From contig JBMNFA010000009.1 in NCBI GenBank assembly GCA_050949055.1, positions 372,001-436,000 of the forward strand: a stretch of DNA of 64,000 nucleotides, in the 5' to 3' direction. The DNA is from JAEZJZ01 sp050949055. GTDB taxonomy: Bacteria; Bacillota; UBA994; UBA5500. Position numbers and translations under genes: made by a program. Of the stretch, positions 1-8,700 are shown in pieces; the stretch's first letter is position 1, and each line of letters opens with the position of its first letter. Under the pieces are notes generated by a model, which saw only the letters and a program-made list of their open reading frames with translations, was not told the origin of the DNA and ran no database searches.

Positions 1-368
1 TAATCTAAGAACTGCATGGCATCCAGCACATAGTCCTGGCAATTGCTATCGTTTTGTTGTTGCTCTTTGACGTCGGTCACCACGATGATCTCAAGGCGCT
101 TGGGATCGTACCGCAGTTTCGCCATATGGCGAACCGTCTTTTCTATGACCTCCGCCTCGTTGCGGGCCGGTACCAAAATAGAGAAGAACGGAAGTTCAGT
201 TTGTTTTTGCTGAGCCAGGTCAGCAACTTTTTTAAGAGACAACGCCGGGCGCCGATTCCAAAATTTGCCCTCGGAATAGGTCTTCCAGAAGAAAAAACGC
301 AAGAATAAGGCAAACATCACCACGTACATGCCAAAGGCAAACAGGTATACTAGCTCTGAGCTAGACAT
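1..368 (-). CDS. Glycosyltransferase family 2, N-terminal part (runs off left edge)
   Basis: Reading the minus strand from 368 gives an open frame to the window edge with no stop. It has a membrane-segment-like N-terminus (LVYLFAFGMYVVMFALFLRF) followed by FFSILVPARNEAEVIEKTV and LEIIVVTD, the nucleotide-sugar binding start of a GT-A fold (GT2) glycosyltransferase. Such N-terminally anchored enzymes add sugars at the inner face of the membrane for cell-wall or exopolysaccharide synthesis. The start at 368 is preferred over the ATG at 374 because a GGGGGG Shine-Dalgarno run lies about 6 bases before it. The catalytic DXD and the C-terminal part are outside the window, so the substrate cannot be inferred. 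Confidence 0.8.
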   Translation of the reverse strand, partial: MSSSELVYLFAFGMYVVMFALFLRFFFWKTYSEGKFWNRRPALSLKKVADLAQQKQTELPFFSILVPARNEAEVIEKTVRHMAKLRYDPKRLEIIVVTDVKEQQQNDSNCQDYVLDAMQFLD

Positions 369-567
369 TGGCATCCCCCCGCATGTGAATCTCGAGGTTA
401 GTCTGCATCTTGTTCTCCCTAAATATCCCGTTCACATCACGTTGTTGCAGGCAGGATCTGTCGTCGACGCACCGAATTACCTGCCGGGGAGGGTAAAAGC
501 TGTAGTGCGGCAGCATCGGTAGGCCACACCTCGCTCATCCAGATCCAGCAAACAAGGAGGACTCCTC

Positions 568-1089
568 GTGGATATCACGCCAGCCCTGAACTTCATCACT
601 GAACACGCCAGCCTGATCATATCCATCTTGGCCTGCATACAGTTGGCCACATTGGTTTGCCTGGCGATAGTAGCCAAACGTTCCGGCAGTCAAAGCAGGC
701 GCATAGAGGCCCTCTTGCGGACCGAAAATGGCGGCAATCTGGAGCAGATGGTCGCTAAAGTCCTGGTCGATCTACAGCAAGCGGGGCAGGAGCGGGCCGA
801 ACTGTTCCGGCAGCTGGAGACTTTACGGGCTGAGCTTCGCCTGGCTGTGCAAGGCATCGGGGTCGTCCGCTATAACGCATTCCCCGGGGTCGGGGGTGAG
901 ATGAGCTTCAGCATTGCGGTGCTGAATGGTGAACAGTCGGGTTTTGTCTTGACCAGCATTTTCGGCCGTGAAGAGGCCAGAGTTTACGCCAAGGAAATTT
1001 CAAACGGCAAGGCATTGCTGCCCCTCAGCCAAGAGGAACAAGCAGCCGTGCGGCGGGCGCAGCGAGCCAAATGGGGCTATGGCCGATAA
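568..1089 (+). CDS. DUF4446 family membrane-anchored protein
   Basis: 173 residues, GTG start behind an AAGGAGGA site. One N-terminal membrane helix (about residues 14-36) is followed by a charged, probably coiled-coil stretch (40-95). The conserved C-terminal block carries the family signature RYNAFPGVGGEMSFSIAVL and LTSIFGREEARVYAKEI. DUF4446 proteins are small Firmicute proteins of unknown function, commonly encoded close to the replication origin near parB/spo0J. Family length matches. The membrane position is inferred from hydrophobicity; no catalytic motif is visible. Confidence 0.85.
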   Translation: MDITPALNFITEHASLIISILACIQLATLVCLAIVAKRSGSQSRRIEALLRTENGGNLEQMVAKVLVDLQQAGQERAELFRQLETLRAELRLAVQGIGVVRYNAFPGVGGEMSFSIAVLNGEQSGFVLTSIFGREEARVYAKEISNGKALLPLSQEEQAAVRRAQRAKWGYGR

Positions 1090-1146
1090 TTCTGTGCCGC
1101 TGTCGACAACTAGGGCGATCAGCAGCAAGCGAATGGGGGACTGACT

Positions 1147-2040
1147 GTGTCTTTGGATAAGATAGTGGCTATAGTCAATCCGATAGCCGGTAAGGGAAAG
1201 TGCGCCCGGTTGTGGCCGCAAGTGGAAAGCTACCTGAAGGAGCTGGGCTTGCAGTTTGAGGCGTACTTCACCGAGAAGAAAGGCGATGCAACTAGGTTGG
1301 CGGCGTCAGCCTCAGACCAAGGGGTTGACTGCCTGCTATCGGTGGGAGGAGATGGCACGCTCAATGAAGTGGTAAATGGCGTCTCCCAGCGTCCGGTGAC
1401 CATCGGGGCGATTCCCACCGGCTCGGGAAATGACTTTGTGCGCACTCTGGGGCTCAAACCCCATGACTGGCGCGGTGCCTGTCGCGTTGTGGCCGCTGGA
1501 CATGCCCGCCCCATGGATTTGGGGCAGATCAATGGCTGCCACTTTGCCAATGTGGCCGGAGTGGGTTTCGACGCAGCCGTGGCCAACTGTGCTAACGTCT
1601 GGGCGAAACAGCGGTTCCCTGGTAGCCTCGCCTATATCGCCGCGCTGCTCAAGGTGCTGTCCCAGTTTAAGCCGACCGAGTTGACCATAGAGCTTGATGA
1701 TCAGACGTTCACTGGGGTGGGGTGGCTGGTGGCGGTGGCTAACGCGCAGTATTTTGGTGGCGGGATGTGGGTGGCACCCAAAGCACAAATCGACGATGGC
1801 CTGTTTGATGTCTGCATTCTAGGTGAATTGTCCTGCTCCAGATTCTTGGCCGCCTTTCCTAGTGTTTTCTCGGGCAAGCATCTCGCGCACCCGGCAGTGC
1901 ACTACTATCGCTCCCGCACCGTTAAAGTAAGCTCAGCCGACTCGTTGTTGGTGCAGGCCGACGGCGAGCTGATCGGCCAGACCCCACAGATTTTTCGTCT
2001 GCAGCCTGGTCGGCTGTCGATCCTCTGCAGCCAGGATTGA
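1147..2040 (+). CDS. Diacylglycerol/lipid kinase family protein (YegS/DgkB-like)
   Basis: 297 residues, GTG start. The N-terminal DAGK catalytic domain shows NPIAGKGK at residues 11-18, the nucleotide-binding GGDGTLNEVVNG near 67-78 and TGSGNDF near 91-97, all hallmarks of the diacylglycerol kinase/YegS superfamily. These enzymes phosphorylate lipid hydroxyls with ATP, in Gram-positives mainly diacylglycerol released during lipoteichoic acid synthesis, and act at the inner membrane face. The C-terminal beta-rich domain ends with VQADGELIG, typical of the family. The exact lipid substrate cannot be told from sequence. It follows DUF4446 by 57 bp. Confidence 0.93.
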   Translation: MSLDKIVAIVNPIAGKGKCARLWPQVESYLKELGLQFEAYFTEKKGDATRLAASASDQGVDCLLSVGGDGTLNEVVNGVSQRPVTIGAIPTGSGNDFVRTLGLKPHDWRGACRVVAAGHARPMDLGQINGCHFANVAGVGFDAAVANCANVWAKQRFPGSLAYIAALLKVLSQFKPTELTIELDDQTFTGVGWLVAVANAQYFGGGMWVAPKAQIDDGLFDVCILGELSCSRFLAAFPSVFSGKHLAHPAVHYYRSRTVKVSSADSLLVQADGELIGQTPQIFRLQPGRLSILCSQD

Positions 2041-2141
2041 CAACAGCTAGGGTTACCTGCAGCCTAATTGTTTCTAGCCAAGCATAAACTGCTCTTTGCT
2101 AGCCAAACAATAGGATGACACATCAAAGGAGGCTAGCGAAG

Positions 2142-2384
2142 ATGACGAAAGGCAAAGTTGCTGTAGATGGCTATCTGGGTTCAGTTCGCGAGATGCTGCA
2201 GGAAAAAGGTTACGAGATAGTGCCCATGGATCAGCTGACAGAGGCCGACGCGGTGGTGGTCAGCGGAGGGGACTATAATATGATGGGCGTAGAAACCACT
2301 TTGACGAAAGCGCCGGTGATTCAGGCCTTGGGCATGACTCCTGATGAAGTGATTGCTGCAGTGGAGAGAAGAGCTCGCAGATAA
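2142..2384 (+). CDS. UPF0180 family protein (YkuS-like)
   Basis: 80 residues. The start at 2142 is chosen because AAAGGAGG lies 9 bases upstream; an in-frame ATG at 2115 precedes that site and is unlikely. The sequence begins KGKVAVDGYLGSVREMLQEKGYE and contains VVSGGDYNMMGVETTLTKAPVI, which matches the UPF0180/YkuS pattern (VAVDESL..., D.N.MG..DT.TKA.VI). The function of this small Firmicute family is unknown. A rho-independent terminator follows closely. Confidence 0.85.
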   Translation: MTKGKVAVDGYLGSVREMLQEKGYEIVPMDQLTEADAVVVSGGDYNMMGVETTLTKAPVIQALGMTPDEVIAAVERRARR

Positions 2385-2397
2385 ATTGGCATAAATA

Positions 2398-2433
2398 GAG
2401 CCTGCTGGCCAAGCCAGTAGGCTCTTCTTTTCC
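2398..2433 (+). terminator. Intrinsic terminator after the UPF0180 gene
   Basis: An 11-bp stem (GAGCCTGCTGG / CCAGTAGGCTC, one G-T pair) with a 5-base loop is followed by a T-rich tract. It lies 13 bp behind the stop codon and faces the convergent yyaC gene. Confidence 0.85.
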
Positions 2434-2487
2434 AGTCCTTTGCCGCAGCCGACTGATGGCTGGGCAGTGGCGATGATTTAGATTCGC

Positions 2488-3096
2488 TTACGTCAACGCA
2501 GATACCGCCTCGACTGGGATGTGGTGTAGGCTGGAGAGACCGTTGGCCAATCCCTCCGCGATCGCTTGGGCCAGGCGGGTGATCAGATAGAGCCTGGTGT
2601 TTTGCAGTACGAAGTAGTCCATGAACCCCCCGACGTTTACCACCCCGGTGATGTACATATCTCCTACCGCTGGCAGCTGTTTGTTAACGCCTGCCCCAGG
2701 CTTCAGCGGACCATGTCCCACCATGATATTGCCTACACTGTCCATGCGCCCCAGACAAGCGTCAATCGCTACTAGCAAAGGTGTGCCGTGGCGATTACGA
2801 ATCCTAGCCATGTTCTCCTCCAGGTTGGTAGCGTGTACCGGCTTCTCCAGGGTGCCATAGATGTGAATGCCGGGCAGTTGCTGGGCTATCAACTGACTGC
2901 CGATCAGCGGACCCAACGCGTCGCCTGTGCAGCGGTCCGTACCGATGCACAGCAGAACGATCTCCTGTTGGCTAGAGCGCAATCGCTCGACCATCTGCCT
3001 GACCATCAGCGCCAGCGAACGGCTACAGGATGGATCATCCACATGCAGGACGTATTCCTCCAGCTTCTTCTCCGAGCGGGCTTCTGTGCTATTCAT
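2488..3096 (-). CDS. yyaC: Sporulation protein YyaC (DUF1256)
   Basis: 202 residues on the minus strand with an AGGAGG site 7 bases before the ATG. The motif VLLCIGTDRCTGDALGPLIG, followed by VHATNLE and LVAIDACLGR, is the signature of DUF1256/YyaC, a family structurally related to hydrogenase-maturation and Gpr-type proteases. In Bacillus subtilis yyaC lies near oriC and is expressed during sporulation. Presence of the conserved D and GD residues suggests an intact protein. The role during sporulation is known only as an association; no substrate is established. Confidence 0.9.
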   Translation of the reverse strand: MNSTEARSEKKLEEYVLHVDDPSCSRSLALMVRQMVERLRSSQQEIVLLCIGTDRCTGDALGPLIGSQLIAQQLPGIHIYGTLEKPVHATNLEENMARIRNRHGTPLLVAIDACLGRMDSVGNIMVGHGPLKPGAGVNKQLPAVGDMYITGVVNVGGFMDYFVLQNTRLYLITRLAQAIAEGLANGLSSLHHIPVEAVSALT

Positions 3097-3281
3097 GGCA
3101 TACCTCCTGCAGATAGCTGGTCGCTCGGTGTTGGAATCGAGGGCGTAGCCCTAGTGGCTGTAGACTCCCGGAGATTGCTCCAACACCAACCCCTACTAGA
3201 TTATGCACAGAGACCATGCCAATTATGCCCATTCTAGGTTTGTCTCACTGGCAATATACATGAAGCGAGGGGGGACAGCCA

Positions 3282-4310
3282 GTGTCAGACCGGATTAGCG
3301 TCAGTTCAATTGCGCTCACCATTTTGGGAGCGGTTATCGGTGCCGGTTTTGCTTCCGGGCAGGAGATCACTCAATTCTTTGTCCGTTATGGTTCCAGTGC
3401 CGGCTGGGGGATAGTGGCCAGCACAGCCGGCTTTTTGCTGCTAGCTCTTTGGTTGACCAAAGTCAGTGTAAACAGTCGGGCAGAGCAGCTTTCTGATCTG
3501 CTACGAGCCCTAGGAGGTAGACGGCCTGCCGGCATCTTTCAGCACATATTTGCTTCGTTCATGGTCGTCGGCCTGACCGTGATGGTCTCGGGCAGCGCCA
3601 CTTTGCTCAGCCACTTGCTGGGTGTCTCCAAACTGCTGGCTGGCTTAGGCACCGTTGCTTTGGTCTACATGGTCTCCCGCCAGCAAACCCACGGACTGGC
3701 CCGTGCCAACGACTTGTTGATGCCTTGTTTTCTATTTTTGTTCTTCTTCTATCTGCTGCGCTCACTCGCTTTTTCATCTGACACCGCACCGACGTTGGTG
3801 CAGACTTCCTACCGCTGGTTTTGGTCTGCCTTATTGTATGTGGCCATGAACAGCGCCATCATGTTGGTGGTCATCCCTCCGTTGGTGGCCAAGGCAACTT
3901 CGCCGAGGAGCGCTTATGCCGGTGTGACCTTGGCAATCTGTCTGTTAGCGGCCTTGCTCTACTTGATAGTGCACCTAATCAGTAAGTTTCAGACCGTTGT
4001 TCCTTTGGGAGAGATGCCCCTGCTAGCCGTATCTCAATACATGGTCCCCTCTCTACCTTGGCTGTACGCGATTCCCTTGTGGATTGCCTTGGCTACCACC
4101 GCCTTCGCCAACGCTGTGGGCTTGAGAGCGCATCTCCAAGAGCACCAACCTGCGAACTCGGAGTGGATTCTGCTTCTGATTATGGTCAGCACGGCTCTCG
4201 TCTCGCAATACGGCTTTGCCTCTCTGATTGCCCTGCTTTATCCCCTGGAGGGTTATGCCTGCCTCGGCATCCTCGCCTACTGCCTGATCCGCTCACTTCT
4301 TCGTCTTTGA
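3282..4310 (+). CDS. YkvI-like membrane transporter protein
   Basis: 342 residues with about ten hydrophobic segments. The N-terminus (ALTILGAVIGAGFASGQEI) matches the YkvI family, distant members of the APC/BCCT-like amino acid transporter superfamily; the GAGFASGQEI motif lies in the first helix, where such transporters bind substrate and ion. GTG start. Substrate is unknown. The divergent yyaC gene lies upstream; DUF5711 follows after 45 bp, so the two may be cotranscribed. Confidence 0.8.
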   Translation: MSDRISVSSIALTILGAVIGAGFASGQEITQFFVRYGSSAGWGIVASTAGFLLLALWLTKVSVNSRAEQLSDLLRALGGRRPAGIFQHIFASFMVVGLTVMVSGSATLLSHLLGVSKLLAGLGTVALVYMVSRQQTHGLARANDLLMPCFLFLFFFYLLRSLAFSSDTAPTLVQTSYRWFWSALLYVAMNSAIMLVVIPPLVAKATSPRSAYAGVTLAICLLAALLYLIVHLISKFQTVVPLGEMPLLAVSQYMVPSLPWLYAIPLWIALATTAFANAVGLRAHLQEHQPANSEWILLLIMVSTALVSQYGFASLIALLYPLEGYACLGILAYCLIRSLLRL

Positions 4311-4355
4311 CAGCAGAACAGGCCTGCGTTAGGATATCATTGGGGAGGAATCTGC

Positions 4356-5573
4356 ATGTGGGATAATGACGAGGTTAGGCCTTCTGCCAGCAAGAAGAAG
4401 GTCTATCTGGCTCTAGGGGTCATACTCTTGCTACTGCTATCTGCCGGGCTGTTTTATCTCTTCCCGTTCGGCTTTGCTGGCCAGCCAAGCTTACAGGCCA
4501 GTAAGCGTCAGCCGAGCATTATCTCCTCCAAGACATATGTCAATGTCGGCAATATTCTAGCTCTTACCGGTGACTCCACCGGTTTTTGGCGTATCAGCCA
4601 AAAGGATGGCTCGGTCACCATCAATCGTTTTGGGCTATCAGGGAACACCGACTGGGTTGGTGAATATAGCCTGAATGAACCAGTTTGGGATGTCAATGGA
4701 CGCCAAGTGATTCTGGCGGATAGGCAAAGTGGACAGGCCTACCTCTTCACGGATATCGGAGGAATGAACAACAGCGTCTTGCTCAACGGTCAACCTCAAG
4801 TAGTGGCGGTGGCTGAAACTGGCCATTTCATGGTCTGTTCATTACCTGAGGACGGTGACCTGTCCTCCCTGCAACCCAATGTGGAGTATTATTCTCCCCA
4901 GGGAGAGCGGCTGTTCGGTGTCAGTCTGGAAAACGCGGCGCCCTTACTGGCCGAGGTGAACCAGAATGGCACGCAGCTTTTTCTGGTGGTGAGCAAGATC
5001 GTTGATGACGGCATTGAGAATCATTTGATCAGCTACTCAGATTCTGGCCAGGTGCTCTGGAGCAGCTCTCTGCCTGCCGGTGCCGTGGCCGGTCTGACGG
5101 TAAAGACCTTTGGCGATCGCCTGGCAGTAGCCGTGGACAAGCTGATCCTGTTCTACTCTGGCATGGGGCAATTGCTGTGGCAAAGCGCAGCTCAAGGCAT
5201 AGTGCATGATATGGCATTCATCGGGCAAAGCGATCAACTTGTCTATTCGGAGCAGAAAGTGTCTGTGCTTTCCTTTCAGAAACAGTCTTTGCTTTCTTCC
5301 CTCAGCGCCGACGGGTCTGTCTTGTGGCAATATCGACTGAAAGGCGAGGTACCTGATCTGGTTGGAGGCACCAGCGCTCTGTCTGTATTCGTCGGGAACG
5401 AGCTAGCTGTGCACGATGTCGGGACAGACGGCAAGGTGCGCTGGTCCCATCCGATCAGCGCCGATGCTGGCAAAGGTGAGTTGCTGCAAGCCCGCCTGGC
5501 AGCTGGTGGCGATGGTTCCGCGGTGCTGGTACAGCTTTCGGACGGTAGAATGTTCGTCCTGCGGGGGGAATAA
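4356..5573 (+). CDS. DUF5711-like membrane-anchored beta-propeller protein
   Basis: 405 residues behind GGGGAGGA. A charged N-terminus (residues 1-17) and one membrane helix (about 18-40) are followed by a secreted-side region with repeated short blades such as GQVLWSSSLPAG, GQLLWQSAAQG, GSVLWQYRLKGE and GKVRWSHPIS, i.e. WD40/PQQ-like propeller repeats. Proteins of this type (DUF5711) occur in clostridia directly before a CvpA-family gene, as here (spacing 23 bp). Probably a cell-envelope scaffold or sensor; function unknown. The domain name is assigned from memory of the arrangement and repeats. Confidence 0.65.
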   Translation: MWDNDEVRPSASKKKVYLALGVILLLLLSAGLFYLFPFGFAGQPSLQASKRQPSIISSKTYVNVGNILALTGDSTGFWRISQKDGSVTINRFGLSGNTDWVGEYSLNEPVWDVNGRQVILADRQSGQAYLFTDIGGMNNSVLLNGQPQVVAVAETGHFMVCSLPEDGDLSSLQPNVEYYSPQGERLFGVSLENAAPLLAEVNQNGTQLFLVVSKIVDDGIENHLISYSDSGQVLWSSSLPAGAVAGLTVKTFGDRLAVAVDKLILFYSGMGQLLWQSAAQGIVHDMAFIGQSDQLVYSEQKVSVLSFQKQSLLSSLSADGSVLWQYRLKGEVPDLVGGTSALSVFVGNELAVHDVGTDGKVRWSHPISADAGKGELLQARLAAGGDGSAVLVQLSDGRMFVLRGE

Positions 5574-5596
5574 GCTGGCACCAGGAGGTGCCGCTG

Positions 5597-6262
5597 ATGA
5601 ACCAAGTAGATTTGGTCGTACTGACTTTCGTTTTGTTCGGAGGTTGGCTGGGCGCTGTCAAGGGTCCGCTGCGTGCTTTCGTCAGCCTATCCGGCACAGT
5701 AATGGGATTGGCGGTGGCCAGCCTCTATGGCGCTAAGGTGGTCACCCCCTGGTACAATGCTTTGGCGATGACGGTTGGGAAGATGCAGCTCGAGTTCCCT
5801 TGGGTTGCCGCCGTATCCACTCAGACCGCCTGGCAGCAATCTGCCCACTATTGGCTGGACGACCTGGTGTGGCCGCACAGCCTGAAGCGCCTGGTGGCTG
5901 ACGGTTGGGCCCGGCTGCCGTCCGGGGAAGGGATCATCGCCTTCAGCGAGGCTGTAGAGCGCAGCTTTGTGGTGGCTCTGGCTAACATCTCAGCCCTAAT
6001 CTTCCTGCTGCTCCTCACCAAGGCTGTAGTAGCATTGATCAGCGGCATAACTTTCCGCATAGCTCTGTCGGAAACGCAGGCGCTCTCACCAGTGGGCTTT
6101 ATCGCCGGGTTGGTGCAGAGTTGCATTTTAGTGCTGATCGCGCTGGCACTTTTGGTTCCGTTCTTCCTTTGGGTGGGGCAAGTGCCATTATCCCAGACGC
6201 TGCAGCCTTCCTTTGCCTGGAGGGCTGTACAATGGTTGTGGAATAGCATTTTGAGGGCTTGA
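5597..6262 (+). CDS. CvpA family membrane protein
   Basis: 221 residues starting MNQVDLVVLTFVLFGGWLGAVKG, the typical first helix and glycine-rich turn of CvpA (colicin V production) proteins. Four or so hydrophobic segments are present (1-22, 30-45, 125-155, 170-200). The start at 5597 has AGGAGG 8 bases upstream; the in-frame GTG at 5588 overlaps that site. CvpA homologues are widespread membrane proteins linked to envelope homeostasis; mechanism is not settled. The stop overlaps the region just before the DUF3343 gene. Confidence 0.8.
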   Translation: MNQVDLVVLTFVLFGGWLGAVKGPLRAFVSLSGTVMGLAVASLYGAKVVTPWYNALAMTVGKMQLEFPWVAAVSTQTAWQQSAHYWLDDLVWPHSLKRLVADGWARLPSGEGIIAFSEAVERSFVVALANISALIFLLLLTKAVVALISGITFRIALSETQALSPVGFIAGLVQSCILVLIALALLVPFFLWVGQVPLSQTLQPSFAWRAVQWLWNSILRA

Positions 6263-6276
6263 AGGTGGATGGATGC

Positions 6277-6537
6277 ATGCAAGTATTGATTGTGTTTGAT
6301 TCCACACATTATGCGTTGCAGGCAGAGCAAGCGCTGCAATCAGCAGGAATGTCTTTGGACACTATTCCTACTCCCAGAGAGATTACTGCCAGCTGTGGCT
6401 TGTCTGTGAGCCTGCCGGAGCAACAATTGCCGGCTGCGCTGCAGATCATGCGCAGCCACGGCGTGGTTTTTCGGGCGATATACAATTTGATGCTACGGGA
6501 CGGTAAGAAGCACTATTTGTTGCGAGAGGAGGATTAG
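6277..6537 (+). CDS. DUF3343 domain protein
   Basis: 86 residues. The sequence VLIVFDSTHYALQAEQAL ... IPTPREITASCGLSVSLP matches DUF3343 (family pattern F.STH.AL.AE..L, P.PREISSSCG), a small putative Se/redox-linked or regulatory family common in Clostridia. The single conserved Cys in SCGL is retained. ATG 6277 is chosen (AAGGTGG upstream) over the in-frame TTG 6259. It lies tightly between cvpA and mscS, suggesting an operon. Confidence 0.85.
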   Translation: MQVLIVFDSTHYALQAEQALQSAGMSLDTIPTPREITASCGLSVSLPEQQLPAALQIMRSHGVVFRAIYNLMLRDGKKHYLLREED

Positions 6538-6539
6538 CC

Positions 6540-7391
6540 TTGGCCCAATTTTGGACAAGCCTGGAGCTGAAGTGGGCACCTATCTTACAGGTCTTGCCCA
6601 CCCTGGGACGACTGCTGGCGATTTTGCTGTTGGCCAAGCTGGCTACGACGGTGGGTGTTAGGTTGGTATCCCGGGCCTTTGCCTCCTATCGCCAGCGTAC
6701 CGGGCGCAACGTTAACAAGATCAAAACCATGGAAGCTCTCAGCAGGAGCGTCCTGCGCTATACTATCTACTTCATCACGGCAATCACTTTGTTGTCGCAG
6801 CTGGGTATCCGTACAGACTCGCTGTTAGCCAGCGCCGGAATAGTCGGTTTGGCTGTCAGCTTTGGAGCACAGAGTCTGGTCAAAGACGTGCTTACCGGCA
6901 TGTTCATCATCTTTGAGGATCAGTTTGCGGTAGGCGAGTATATCGAGACGGCCGGCCTGTCCGGTTATGTAGAGGAGATCGGTCTGCGGGTTACCAAGCT
7001 GAGGGATTTTAGCGGGGTGATTCATACATTGCCCAACGGTGAAATCGGCAAAGTCACCAATCACAGCCGCGACCACCGTACCGCCTTGGTTGAGGTGGGC
7101 GTAGCCTATGACGAAGATGTGCTCCAAGTGCAAAACGTTTTGGAGCAAGCCATGCAGCAGGTTGGTCAGGAGATGGCGGAAAAGCTGGCAGACGGACCAA
7201 AGGTGGTGGGCATCACGGACTTGGGCGCATCGGGAATGGTCTTTCGTCTGTGGGCCAAGGCGCTGCCTATGGAACAATGGGGTGTCGAGCGAGCTATGCG
7301 TAAAGCTGTCAGCTTGGCTTTCCAGCGAGAGGGGATCTCTCTTTACTATCCACATATAGTCACTGTTCCTTATGTCCAAGGGAAGGAGTAG
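6540..7391 (+). CDS. Mechanosensitive ion channel, MscS family
   Basis: 283 residues, TTG start behind GAGGAGGA. Three N-terminal membrane helices precede the channel signature: TM3 glycine/alanine-rich SAGIVGLAVSFGAQSLVKDV, then GMFIIFEDQFAVGEYIE, the entry to the cytoplasmic beta domain, and LRDFSGVIHTLPNGEI. This matches small-conductance mechanosensitive channels of the YkuT/MscS type, which release solutes on osmotic downshift. The gene starts 3 bp after the DUF3343 stop and is followed 7 bp later by DUF951, so the three genes are likely one transcript. Confidence 0.95.
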   Translation: MAQFWTSLELKWAPILQVLPTLGRLLAILLLAKLATTVGVRLVSRAFASYRQRTGRNVNKIKTMEALSRSVLRYTIYFITAITLLSQLGIRTDSLLASAGIVGLAVSFGAQSLVKDVLTGMFIIFEDQFAVGEYIETAGLSGYVEEIGLRVTKLRDFSGVIHTLPNGEIGKVTNHSRDHRTALVEVGVAYDEDVLQVQNVLEQAMQQVGQEMAEKLADGPKVVGITDLGASGMVFRLWAKALPMEQWGVERAMRKAVSLAFQREGISLYYPHIVTVPYVQGKE

Positions 7392-7397
7392 CTGGGC

Positions 7398-7598
7398 ATG
7401 CCGATGAAGCTGTTTGTTGGAGATGTGGTGCAACTGAGGAAGCCTCATCCCTGCGGAGGGTTTACCTGGGAGATCCTGCGCACCGGCATCGACTTTCGCA
7501 TCAAATGCCAGAAGTGCGGCCACACGGTGATGCTCTCACGCATCAAGTTGGAGAAGGGCATCAAGAAGGTGCTGCAGTCGCATGCCCCAGAGCAATAG
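7398..7598 (+). CDS. DUF951 family small protein
   Basis: 66 residues with GDVVQLRKPHPCGGFTWEILRTGIDFRIKCQKCG, the DUF951 signature (KPHPCG...W.I.R.G.D...KC..CG). The three cysteines suggest a zinc-ribbon-like fold. DUF951 genes are conserved in Firmicutes near the origin, usually beside mscS/ychF or rpsF as here; the molecular role is not known. Close spacing to mscS (6 bp) suggests cotranscription. Confidence 0.9.
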   Translation: MPMKLFVGDVVQLRKPHPCGGFTWEILRTGIDFRIKCQKCGHTVMLSRIKLEKGIKKVLQSHAPEQ

Positions 7599-7611
7599 CG
7601 GCACGTGCTCG

Positions 7612-7640
7612 TTGCGTGGGTAACGGGCTTGTGCTATAAT
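7612..7640 (+). promoter_or_regulatory. Sigma-A-type promoter of the rpsF operon
   Basis: TTGCGT, 17 bp spacer, TATAAT, with a TGC immediately before the -10. It sits 70 bp upstream of rpsF and would give a leader of about 63 nt. Confidence 0.8.
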
Positions 7641-7654
7641 TATTCAGTCCATAA

Positions 7655-7695
7655 TACCCGCTCCATACTAGGATATGGGGCCTGATGTCCGGGGG
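7655..7695 (+). promoter_or_regulatory. Possible S6:S18 autoregulatory leader hairpin
   Basis: The rpsF leader contains CCG directly before a 7-bp stem CTCCATA / TATGGGG with a 6-base loop. The known S6:S18 leader of bacteria also places a CCG bulge beside a hairpin and binds the S6-S18 complex to repress the operon. The lower stem is not clear to me, so assignment is tentative. Confidence 0.3.
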
Positions 7696-7710
7696 GAGGA
7701 GGTGTAGTTA

Positions 7711-8001
7711 ATGCGCCAATATGAGACAATGTTCATTCTGCGGCCTGAGTTCGATAAGGAACAGTCGCAGGAAGTAGCCGCAAGGTTTATCCGCATCATT
7801 CCAGACAATGGCGGCACCATTCAGAAGATCAGCGAATGGGGCAAGCGCCGTCTGGCCTATGAAGTGAAGAAGTACCACGAAGGTATCTACATTCTGGTCG
7901 AGTTCACTGCCGATGCTGCCGTAACCAAAGAGCTGGAGCGCAACTTCAAGATCAGCGAAGACGTCATTCGTTATCTGATCGTTCGCAAAGATGAGGAGTA
8001 A
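7711..8001 (+). CDS. rpsF: 30S ribosomal protein S6
   Basis: 96 residues starting RQYETMFILRPEFD and containing GKRRLAYEVKKYHEGIY and RYLIVRKDEE, the standard bS6 sequence. S6 pairs with S18 on the platform of the small subunit. Strong AGGAGGTG site. First gene of the rpsF-ssb-rpsR operon. Confidence 0.99.
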   Translation: MRQYETMFILRPEFDKEQSQEVAARFIRIIPDNGGTIQKISEWGKRRLAYEVKKYHEGIYILVEFTADAAVTKELERNFKISEDVIRYLIVRKDEE

Positions 8002-8021
8002 ATATTTAGGGGTGTTTTTTG

Positions 8022-8444
8022 ATGTTAAATAAGATAATCCTCATTGGCCGCCTTACTAGGGACCCGGAACTCAGTTACACCGCTTCCGGAATTGCCAGGC
8101 TACGTTTTTCGTTGGCCGTAGACAGGCGTTTTACCAACCAGCAAGGTGAGAGGCAGACCGACTTTATCGATATCGTTTGTTGGAGACAACTGGCTGAAAC
8201 CTGTGGGAAGTTTCTGCGCAAAGGCCGATTGACCGCCGTAGCCGGGAGCTTGCAGGTGCGCTCCTATGAGACTCAGGATGGACAGAAGCGCAGGATAGCA
8301 GAGGTTGTAGCAGACGAGGTTCGCTTCTTGGATGGGCCGAAGGATGGAGCATCAACACCCCAACAACAACAGCGCACCGGTTTTGACGATTTTGGCAAAG
8401 GGCTGGACCTCGAGGAAGATGAGGATAACGATTTGCCCTTTTAG
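8022..8444 (+). CDS. ssb: Single-stranded DNA-binding protein
   Basis: 140 residues. The OB-fold has the usual LNKIILIGRLTRDPEL start, the RFTNQQGERQTDFIDIVCWR strand pair and a glutamine-rich linker. The C-terminus EEDEDNDLPF is the acidic tip that recruits replication and repair proteins. It protects single-stranded DNA at forks. ATG 8022 is used; the TTG at 8019 is directly adjacent. Lies between rpsF and rpsR as in most Firmicutes. Confidence 0.98.
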   Translation: MLNKIILIGRLTRDPELSYTASGIARLRFSLAVDRRFTNQQGERQTDFIDIVCWRQLAETCGKFLRKGRLTAVAGSLQVRSYETQDGQKRRIAEVVADEVRFLDGPKDGASTPQQQQRTGFDDFGKGLDLEEDEDNDLPF

Positions 8445-8466
8445 GAACTAATAGGGAGGGAAACAC

Positions 8467-8694
8467 ATGCGGCGCAGAGGTCGTAAACCTCGCAAAAGAG
8501 TATGCAGCTTTTGCGTGGATAAAGTTGCTGATATCGACTACAAGGAATTCAACAAGCTCGGCCGTTACCTAACCGAGCGCGGCAAGATTCTGCCACGGCG
8601 CATTTCCGGTAATTGCGCCCGCCACCAGCGCATGCTGACGCGTGCCATTAAGAGAGCGCGCAATATTGCATTGCTGCCATACACTGCCGAGTAA
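8467..8694 (+). CDS. rpsR: 30S ribosomal protein S18
   Basis: 75 residues with a basic N-terminus (RRRGRKPRKR), CSFCVDK with two cysteines (a C+ type zinc-capable variant), YKEFNKLGRYLTERGKILPRR and the RQ-type ending. Standard bS18. Preceded by AGGGAGG; followed by an intrinsic terminator that ends the operon. Confidence 0.99.
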   Translation: MRRRGRKPRKRVCSFCVDKVADIDYKEFNKLGRYLTERGKILPRRISGNCARHQRMLTRAIKRARNIALLPYTAE

Positions 8695-8700
8695 GCACCG